A stretch of DNA of 5,157 bases from Bacteroidales bacterium (GTDB taxonomy: Bacteria; Bacteroidota; Bacteroidia; Bacteroidales; F082): NCBI GenBank assembly GCA_020853175.1, contig JADYZK010000443.1, positions 1 to 5,157 of the forward strand, written 5' to 3'. The notes under the pieces are model-generated. The model was given only the letters and a program-made list of their open reading frames with translations. It was not told where the DNA came from and made no database searches. A program made the translations under genes and the position numbers. Shown in pieces: positions 1 to 4,391 of this stretch (positions are counted from its first letter, which is position 1; each line of letters begins with the position of its first letter).

Positions 1-586
1 CCTCGGCCACGTTTTTCATCAGGCGGTTTTTGAGCAACTCGGTGCGTTGTACTTCAAAGGGAGTAACTTCGGAGAGCAATTGCACGATGTTTTGAATATG
101 TCCGACAATGTCATTGCGCAGGGCCTGGCCTTCTTGCGCACGAAAGGCATCAAAATTTTGAAAGGCCTCCGAGGCCAAAAGGGGCAAGGCAAGGGTCAAG
201 GCTTCAGAAACCAAACTTTCGCCATCGCTATTGGTGATTACACCGGGGAACTTGATCAACAAAGAAGCCAAATCATCCGGAAGCGCGATGCGCAAATCGT
301 AGGCCAAGGTTTTGAGTTGATCGAGAGCCGAAGCTGCCGCCAACGGGTCAATGCGACCAACTTTTTTGGCTTCTGCGTCTTCAATGCCCACCATAAAATC
401 AACTTTTCCACGTCGCACCAAATCCGAAATTTTGTTGCGCAGCTCCAGCTCCAATTGTTTTAAATCGGCAGGCAAACGCAGGTTGAGGTCGAGTTGCTTG
501 CTGTTTAACGATTTCACTTCAACCGTAATTTTTGTAGCGCCCACTTGTTGCTGCGCTTTTCCATAGCCTGTCATCGAACGTATCAT
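1..586 (-). CDS. yicC: YicC-family endoribonuclease-like protein, 3' end off the left edge
   Basis: Reading leftward from ATG at 586-584 gives 195 codons with no stop, so the gene runs off the window; full-length YicC proteins are about 290 residues. The N-terminus MIRSMTGYGKA is the family signature. EVKSLNSKQLDLNLRLP (residues 23-39), RRGKVD (58-63) and FRAQEGQALRNDI (148-160) match conserved YicC blocks. The visible part covers the YicC-like N-terminal domain and the start of the helical region before the C-terminal DUF1732 domain. Escherichia coli YicC is a cytoplasmic endoribonuclease linked to small-RNA turnover; the role in this organism is inferred. A second in-frame ATG at 574-572 (MTGYGKA) is possible. 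I prefer 586 because it sits 17 bases past a strong promoter -7 box and related proteins start with M-x-x-S-M-T-G. The plus-strand open frame across 47-463 is only its shadow. Confidence 0.93.
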   Translation of the reverse strand, partial: MIRSMTGYGKAQQQVGATKITVEVKSLNSKQLDLNLRLPADLKQLELELRNKISDLVRRGKVDFMVGIEDAEAKKVGRIDPLAAASALDQLKTLAYDLRIALPDDLASLLIKFPGVITNSDGESLVSEALTLALPLLASEAFQNFDAFRAQEGQALRNDIVGHIQNIVQLLSEVTPFEVQRTELLKNRLMKNVAE

Positions 587-602
587 ACAGCTCAGTTTTT
601 GG

Positions 603-635
603 CAAATATACACGAAAAGGCGGGTGCAACAAAAA
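603..635 (-). promoter_or_regulatory. Bacteroidota-type promoter of yicC
   Basis: On the minus strand, TTTTTG (635-630) is followed by exactly 19 bases and then TATATTTG (610-603). This matches the phylum's -33 TTTG / -7 TAnnTTTG consensus with normal spacing. Transcription would start near 597-599, giving a leader of about 11-13 bases before the yicC ATG at 586. No Shine-Dalgarno sequence is present, as is usual in this phylum. Confidence 0.72.
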
Positions 636-742
636 TCTACAGGCTTTCGATTTTTATCGGAAAGGCTTTTTTAACACCATTGATAAACCTTTTAAAGAGC
701 AGTCCCAAAGCAGGTTAAGGCCTTAGTTCTTTTCTTTCTAAC

Positions 743-775
743 TTTTTGCTGACGACAAAAATAGTTGTAAGTTTG
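743..775 (+). promoter_or_regulatory. Bacteroidota-type promoter of the TPR gene
   Basis: TTTTTG (743-748), 19 bases, then TAAGTTTG (768-775) matches the -33/-7 consensus with the same spacing as the yicC promoter on the other strand. Transcription should begin around 779-781. That excludes the TTG at 746 as the translation start and leaves ATG 779 (essentially leaderless) or ATG 785 (leader of a few bases). Confidence 0.72.
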
Positions 776-778
776 CCC

Positions 779-2221
779 ATGATTATGAAACAATTCTTTT
801 TTCGCGCATGTAGTTTTTTATTGTTTCTGCAGTTTTCATTTTCTATTCAGGCACAAGACGAGCTGCTTAAAATAGACAGTTTAAACCAGTTGATCTCCAA
901 CCAATCGGGTTCGGAGCGGATGAAATCTTTGCTGGCTCTGTCGGAGGCGTATCGGATGGTTAGCGTTGACAAAAGCATTAAAACCGGCTGGGATGCCCTG
1001 ACTTATGCTGATGAGCATGGATTGAACAGCTTAAAGGCCAGTGTATTACGCTCGTTGGGTCAAAGTGCACAACAGGCAGGCGATTTTGATTTGGCTGCCG
1101 ATTATTACAAGAAAGCTGCAACCTACTTTTCCAACCTCAACAACCGCGAAGGTTTGGCGCGCACCTACAATTTGATCGGTATTTTGAACTTGAATAAGTC
1201 GGAACTCGACACTGCCTTGGTGTATTTTGATCGTGTTCATACTTTGGCCGATGAGTTGGATAACGACACCCTTAGGTGTACGGCTATGAAAAACCAAGGT
1301 CAAATTTGGTTCGAGATGGGCGAACTCAACAAAGCACACGACTCTTTCTACAAATCTTCTTTGGTTTTTTTGCAATTGAAAGATACGGTCAACTATGCTT
1401 CATCGTTGCTCAACCTGAGTCAGGTGCTTTGGCAATGGGACCAAAACAACGAAGCCATCGAAACATTAGAAAAAGTGATCGTAATTTTTGAGAAATACAA
1501 AAAATTCGCCGATCTCTCCATGGCGTATTCCAACCTGGGGTTGATTTATTATTACGACAAAAAGGACTACGATCGGGCTTACGAATACTTCAAAAAAGCG
1601 TTAAAAATTAGAGAGTTAGACGGGAATCCTATCCCTGTGGCGCATACTTTGGTTAACATGGCCAATGTGTATTCGGCCCGTGAAGAATATGAAAATGCAC
1701 GCCTAAACTACCTCCGTGCTTTGCAAATTTACACCTCAACCGATTTTGTACAGGGTGTTGTGCGCACCTATTACCACCTAGGCGAATCGTATCACAACAG
1801 CAAGGAGTACGCGCTTTCAAACACCTATCTTAAACAATGTCTTGACAAAGCAACAGCGTTTGGATTCCTGAGTTACCAATCCATTGCCAACGAGTTGTTG
1901 ATGAAAAATTATATTGCCCTCAACGATTTCCCTTCTTTTTTGATTTATTACCAAACCTTTAAGGATAAGCACGACACGCTTTTAAATGAACAGAGTCGGC
2001 TGCAAGCTAAAGTGGCTGTTGCTCAACAAGAGTACGAGAGCATATTGGCTCGTAACAACAGCCTAAGTGCTGAAAATGAAAAATTGAACTCCAAACTCCA
2101 TGCCTATAATCTTACTTGGGCCGCGTTGTTGGGATTTGGCTTTTTTGCCATAGCACTGCTGCTCTTACGAAAGGTTTTTCGACGAAAAGCCCATCCCCAA
2201 AAAGAAAACATCAGTGTCTGA
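779..2221 (+). CDS. Exported TPR-repeat protein with C-terminal coiled coil and single membrane helix
   Basis: Counting from ATG 779 the protein has 480 residues. A signal peptide covers residues 1-25, with a hydrophobic core FFFRACSFLLFLQFSFSI and a cut near QAQ|DE. About eight tetratricopeptide repeats follow. Their G/A/S-8 positions fall at residues 94, 134, 174, 214, 254, 295 and 335, an almost exact 40-residue period, and the second helices carry A-x-x-x-(Y/F) patterns such as DFDLAADYYKKA and DYDRAYEYFKKALKI. A charged heptad-like segment (about 399-444) leads to a membrane helix, LTWAALLGFGFFAIALLLL (445-463), and a basic 17-residue tail. By the positive-inside rule the TPR domain is periplasmic and the tail cytoplasmic. 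This layout resembles Bacteroidota TPR sensor proteins, but no kinase or HTH domain follows. It is probably a protein-binding scaffold; its function is unknown. ATG 785 (478 residues) is an equally good start. The esterase gene lies 44 bases downstream. Confidence 0.88.
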   Translation: MIMKQFFFRACSFLLFLQFSFSIQAQDELLKIDSLNQLISNQSGSERMKSLLALSEAYRMVSVDKSIKTGWDALTYADEHGLNSLKASVLRSLGQSAQQAGDFDLAADYYKKAATYFSNLNNREGLARTYNLIGILNLNKSELDTALVYFDRVHTLADELDNDTLRCTAMKNQGQIWFEMGELNKAHDSFYKSSLVFLQLKDTVNYASSLLNLSQVLWQWDQNNEAIETLEKVIVIFEKYKKFADLSMAYSNLGLIYYYDKKDYDRAYEYFKKALKIRELDGNPIPVAHTLVNMANVYSAREEYENARLNYLRALQIYTSTDFVQGVVRTYYHLGESYHNSKEYALSNTYLKQCLDKATAFGFLSYQSIANELLMKNYIALNDFPSFLIYYQTFKDKHDTLLNEQSRLQAKVAVAQQEYESILARNNSLSAENEKLNSKLHAYNLTWAALLGFGFFAIALLLLRKVFRRKAHPQKENISV

Positions 2222-2240
2222 CCTTTCTTTTCTTTCCTCC

Positions 2241-2257
2241 TTATTTTAACAAAATAA
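2241..2257. repeat. Small AT-only inverted repeat before the esterase gene
   Basis: TTATTTT (2241-2247) and AAAATAA (2251-2257) are perfect 7-base complements separated by AAC. The repeat sits in the 44-base gap between the TPR and esterase genes, ending 8 bases before the esterase ATG. It could be an operator or a weak mRNA hairpin affecting initiation, but a repeat made only of A and T arises easily by chance. I see no TAnnTTTG box in this gap. Confidence 0.3.
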
Positions 2258-2265
2258 CTGCCTCT

Positions 2266-3441
2266 ATGAAACTATTTTTACCTATTCTTCGCGTGCTATA
2301 CTCAACAATAAAAAGAAACGCTACTGCTTTTATCGCCTTATTTTTTGTAGCAACAAGTTCAGTATTTGCGCAATCAACCTATACTTTTGAGCACAACGGC
2401 ATCAACAGAACCTATATTTTATACCTGCCTCAGTCGGCAACTGTTGAGGCTATGCCGCTGATGTTGGCCTTGCATGGCTTCACCCAAAATGGCCAAACGA
2501 TGATGACCTTGAGTAATTTCAATGCTTTGGCCGAAGCACATCAATTTGTGGTTGTCTATCCTTATGGCGTCAACACTTCGTGGAATGTGGGGGTGGCCGG
2601 AGGTTCAGGAGCCGATGATGTAGGTTTTTTGCTGGCTCTGATTGACACCATTGCCACCAAAGCCAATATTGATCAAAGCCGCGTGTATGCTTCCGGTTTT
2701 TCCAATGGCGGCTTTATGTCGTATCGTTTGGCCTGCGAAGCTTCCGACCGCATTGCAGCTATTGCACCTGTGGCCGGAACCATGGTTAATGCAACCTACA
2801 ATGCCTGCTTTCCTATCCGCCCCATGCCGCTGATGCACATCCACGGAACCAACGATTTTGTTGTGCCTTACAACGGAAACTCCTCTTTCAAATCGGTGGA
2901 CGTTTCTGTTGAATATTGGAACAACTGGAACAATTGTCCCGATGAACCGCAGGTTTTTCAATATCCTGATTTGGTCGCCGATAATTCAACAGTAGAGGCT
3001 TACGTTTATGGTCTGTGCAACGAGGGAGTTGAAGTGCGCGTGTTGAAAATCAACAATGGTGGCCACACCTGGCCCGGGAATTCTGCTTCGGGCGGCATTG
3101 GTATCACCAATATGGACATCAGTGCATCGGCTGAAATATGGGATTTTGTGAGTCGTTTTAGTGTATATGGGCCGGTGGGTCAGCCATTGGAGCTTCAACA
3201 AAACGAACCGGTGCTTTTTCCTAATCCCTTGCAGCAAGGTGGGGGCCTCACACTGAAGTTTCAAACAGAGGAGGCTTATCTTCAAATTGTTGATCTTTCG
3301 GGGCGTATCGTTTTCAAAAAGCATTTGAATTTCGATGCCGGAATAGCTTCAATAGCAAGGCTCCCGCTGCAAAAGGGCGTGTATTTCCTGCATCTTATCT
3401 CGCATAGAAACCGGTTGGTGAAAAAGCTTATCGTCGAGTAA
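2266..3441 (+). CDS. Secreted LpqC / PHB-depolymerase-family esterase with T9SS C-terminal sorting domain
   Basis: The protein has 391 residues from ATG 2266. The signal peptide (1-36) has core TAFIALFFVATSSVFA and a cut at AQ|ST. The alpha/beta-hydrolase domain (about 38-300) shows the oxyanion motif HGF (70-72), nucleophile elbow GFSNG with Ser146, HGTND with probable acid Asp197, and GGHTWPG with catalytic His267. This is the order typical of the esterase/PHB-depolymerase family (LpqC, close to CE1 feruloyl and acetylxylan esterases). Such enzymes hydrolyse polyester or carbohydrate-linked esters; the substrate cannot be read here. Residues about 309-391 form a Por-type sorting domain: LFPNP (317-321), LQIVDLSGRIVF (339-350), LPLQKGVYFLHL (366-377) and a basic end, VKKLIVE. 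This predicts export through the outer membrane by type IX secretion, then release or surface anchoring. Four cysteines (157, 181, 224, 251) could form disulfides. The open frame extends back to 2116 inside the TPR gene, but the signal peptide fixes the start at 2266. Confidence 0.92.
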   Translation: MKLFLPILRVLYSTIKRNATAFIALFFVATSSVFAQSTYTFEHNGINRTYILYLPQSATVEAMPLMLALHGFTQNGQTMMTLSNFNALAEAHQFVVVYPYGVNTSWNVGVAGGSGADDVGFLLALIDTIATKANIDQSRVYASGFSNGGFMSYRLACEASDRIAAIAPVAGTMVNATYNACFPIRPMPLMHIHGTNDFVVPYNGNSSFKSVDVSVEYWNNWNNCPDEPQVFQYPDLVADNSTVEAYVYGLCNEGVEVRVLKINNGGHTWPGNSASGGIGITNMDISASAEIWDFVSRFSVYGPVGQPLELQQNEPVLFPNPLQQGGGLTLKFQTEEAYLQIVDLSGRIVFKKHLNFDAGIASIARLPLQKGVYFLHLISHRNRLVKKLIVE

Positions 3442-3523
3442 AAAATGAAAATCCACTATTTGAATGGGGTCAATTCGTTTTCAAAATGCCTGAAATTTTT
3501 CACTTTTTTGGGCTTTTCCTGTT

Positions 3524-3544
3524 ATTTTCCGCGAAAATGTTTTT
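3524..3544 (+). terminator. Possible weak intrinsic terminator after the esterase gene
   Basis: ATTTTC (3524-3529) pairs with GAAAAT (3533-3538) across a CGC loop, followed after one base by five Ts (3540-3544). The stem is short and AT-rich, so termination would be weak. It lies 83 bases past the esterase stop. An alternative, weaker structure is TGAA/TTCA at 3491-3502 followed by six Ts (3504-3509). Confidence 0.28.
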
Positions 3545-3572
3545 CCAGATTCTGAGTAAATCAGTAAGCTTT

Positions 3573-3587
3573 ATGAAATGATTTCAT
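3573..3587. promoter_or_regulatory. 15-base perfect palindrome upstream of the regulator gene
   Basis: ATGAAAT and ATTTCAT flank a single G, giving 7-base perfect arms. Its centre (3580) lies roughly 80 bases upstream of the predicted transcription start of the Crp/Fnr gene, a distance compatible with an activator or repressor site. The binding protein is unknown; its sequence does not match the TTGAT-type half-sites found closer to the gene. Confidence 0.4.
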
Positions 3588-3627
3588 GGACTTATAACCA
3601 AATTTTTTAAGAAAAACAATGGTTTTT

Positions 3628-3649
3628 ATTGATTGTGATATAAATCAAT
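3628..3649. promoter_or_regulatory. 22-base Crp/Fnr-type inverted repeat, probable autoregulatory operator
   Basis: ATTGATT (3628-3634) and AATCAAT (3643-3649) are perfect 7-base complements around an 8-base centre. The arms contain TTGAT/ATCAA, the half-site bound by FNR-type proteins, although the classical FNR box has 4 rather than 10 bases between these half-sites. A CRP-like core is nested inside: TGTGA at 3634-3638, six bases, then TCA at 3645-3647. The repeat lies immediately before a Crp/Fnr gene and between the promoter elements, so binding would be expected to repress. Confidence 0.5.
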
Positions 3650-3657
3650 TAATTTTG
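3629..3657 (+). promoter_or_regulatory. Probable Bacteroidota-type promoter of the Crp/Fnr gene
   Basis: TAATTTTG (3650-3657) fits the -7 TAnnTTTG consensus. TTG at 3629-3631 is a plausible -33 element 18 bases upstream, one base shorter than the spacing of the two other promoters here. The start would be near 3661-3663, giving a leader of about 28 bases. The inverted repeat 3628-3649 covers the -33 element and the entire spacer. Confidence 0.58.
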
Positions 3658-3689
3658 TGCTTAAAATCAATGTTTTTTAATCATAGCCA

Positions 3690-4391
3690 ATGATCAACAA
3701 TAAATCAGATAAGTGTATCAATTGTGAAATTTGCAACGAGCGTTCGCCGTTATTCAACTTATTGTCGAAAGATGAGCTGGCGACCATGAATGCGGGAAGG
3801 TTTGAGGTGCATTTCGAGGTGGGTGAAACCATCGTTAAGCAAGGAACATCGGCCAACCATTTGATGGTGCTTACCCAAGGGATGGCAAAGCTTTTTCTGG
3901 AAGGCATTGATAAAAAACACTTGATCTTGGACTTGATTTTGCCTTGGAAGCTTTTCGGAGGCCCCGGCCTTTTTAATGATATGCGCTACCATTACAGCGT
4001 TACAGCTTTGTCGGAAACAACGGCTTGTTTCATTTCTTCCGAAAATGTGCGACAAGTCGTTCGTTCCAATCCCGATTTTTCTGAATCCATTCTCAAGCAT
4101 TGCAACCGCAACAGCGCTGCCAATTTCGACCGTTTGATTAGCCTCACTCAAAAGCAAATGCCCGGTCGCTTGGCCGACACCTTACTTTACCTTACCGAAG
4201 ATATTTTTCAAAGCTCGAACTTCACCTTACCCATCACACGTCTTGAGCTGGGCGAGATGTCGAATATGACCAAAGAGAGCGTTACCCGCATCCTGAAAGA
4301 GTTTGAATCAGAAGGCATGCTGAAGTTGAACGGTAAATCCGTTGAAATTTTAAAGATGGATTCGCTAAAAGAAATTTCAGTAAGGGGTTAA
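3690..4391 (+). CDS. Crp/Fnr-family transcription regulator with FNR-like cysteine ligands
   Basis: The protein has 233 residues, the usual family length. The start is ATG 3690, because an in-frame TAG at 3684-3686 blocks anything longer. The N-terminus carries C9-x2-C12-x2-C15. A cyclic-nucleotide-binding-type beta barrel spans about 20-115, with GETIVKQGTSANHLMVLTQG at 45-64. A dimerisation helix covers about 117-150, and a winged HTH about 155-225. The segment LSETTACFIS places Cys113 where E. coli FNR has its fourth cluster ligand, Cys122. The recognition helix KESVTRILKEF keeps Glu196 and Arg200, which match DNA-contacting residues of FNR (ExxSR; Ser is Thr199 here). I infer an iron-sulfur sensor of oxygen or nitric oxide that binds TTGAT-like half-sites. 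Cysteine spacing (2,2) differs from FNR (2,5), so cluster binding is unproven. Likely autoregulated through the inverted repeat upstream. Its stop overlaps the stop of the convergent kinase gene. Confidence 0.9.
   Translation: MINNKSDKCINCEICNERSPLFNLLSKDELATMNAGRFEVHFEVGETIVKQGTSANHLMVLTQGMAKLFLEGIDKKHLILDLILPWKLFGGPGLFNDMRYHYSVTALSETTACFISSENVRQVVRSNPDFSESILKHCNRNSAANFDRLISLTQKQMPGRLADTLLYLTEDIFQSSNFTLPITRLELGEMSNMTKESVTRILKEFESEGMLKLNGKSVEILKMDSLKEISVRG

Larger units (their letters stand above)
3442..3689. other. Non-coding, AT-rich intergenic region with several inverted repeats
   Basis: This 248-base stretch separates the esterase stop from the regulator start. I see no convincing gene in it. 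It contains a weak terminator-like hairpin (3524-3544), a 15-base palindrome (3573-3587), a short inverted repeat AAAAAC/GTTTTT (3612-3627), and a 22-base inverted repeat embedded in a predicted promoter (3628-3657). The concentration of symmetric sequence points to control of the downstream Crp/Fnr gene. Confidence 0.6.

Noticed and set aside
47..463. Plus-strand open frame of 138 codons
   Set aside because: It is antisense to yicC, whose minus-strand frame shows clear family motifs. Its composition (rich in G, Q, R) is typical of a shadow frame.
644..672. Hairpin (CTTTC/GAAAG plus GAT/ATC, one bulge) followed by six Ts, resembling a plus-strand terminator
   Set aside because: It lies between two divergent promoters with no plus-strand gene upstream to terminate. 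The stem is short and bulged, so I treat it as chance or a minor structure.
746..778. TTG start at 746 for the TPR protein
   Set aside because: The extension overlaps the -33/-7 promoter elements and adds 11 residues ahead of a normal signal peptide. ATG 779 or 785 fits better.
2116..2265. 50-codon N-terminal extension of the esterase starting inside the TPR gene
   Set aside because: It would bury the signal peptide behind an unrelated basic stretch that is just the alternate frame of the TPR gene's 3' end. The signal peptide starts at ATG 2266.
2605..3324. Minus-strand open frames across the esterase gene, and similar ones across the TPR and regulator genes
   Set aside because: They are shadows of well-supported plus-strand genes, with no domain motifs of their own.
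3445..3555. 36-codon ORF (MKIHYLNGVN...) beginning 3 bases after the esterase stop
   Set aside because: It is short, lies in AT-rich non-coding sequence, overlaps the possible terminator hairpin, and shows no recognisable domain or clear coding pattern. Conservation in relatives would be needed to revive it.
3612..3627. Inverted repeat AAAAAC-AATG-GTTTTT
   Set aside because: It consists mostly of A and T runs in AT-rich DNA and lacks a following T-run. It was not strong enough to call a terminator or operator on its own.
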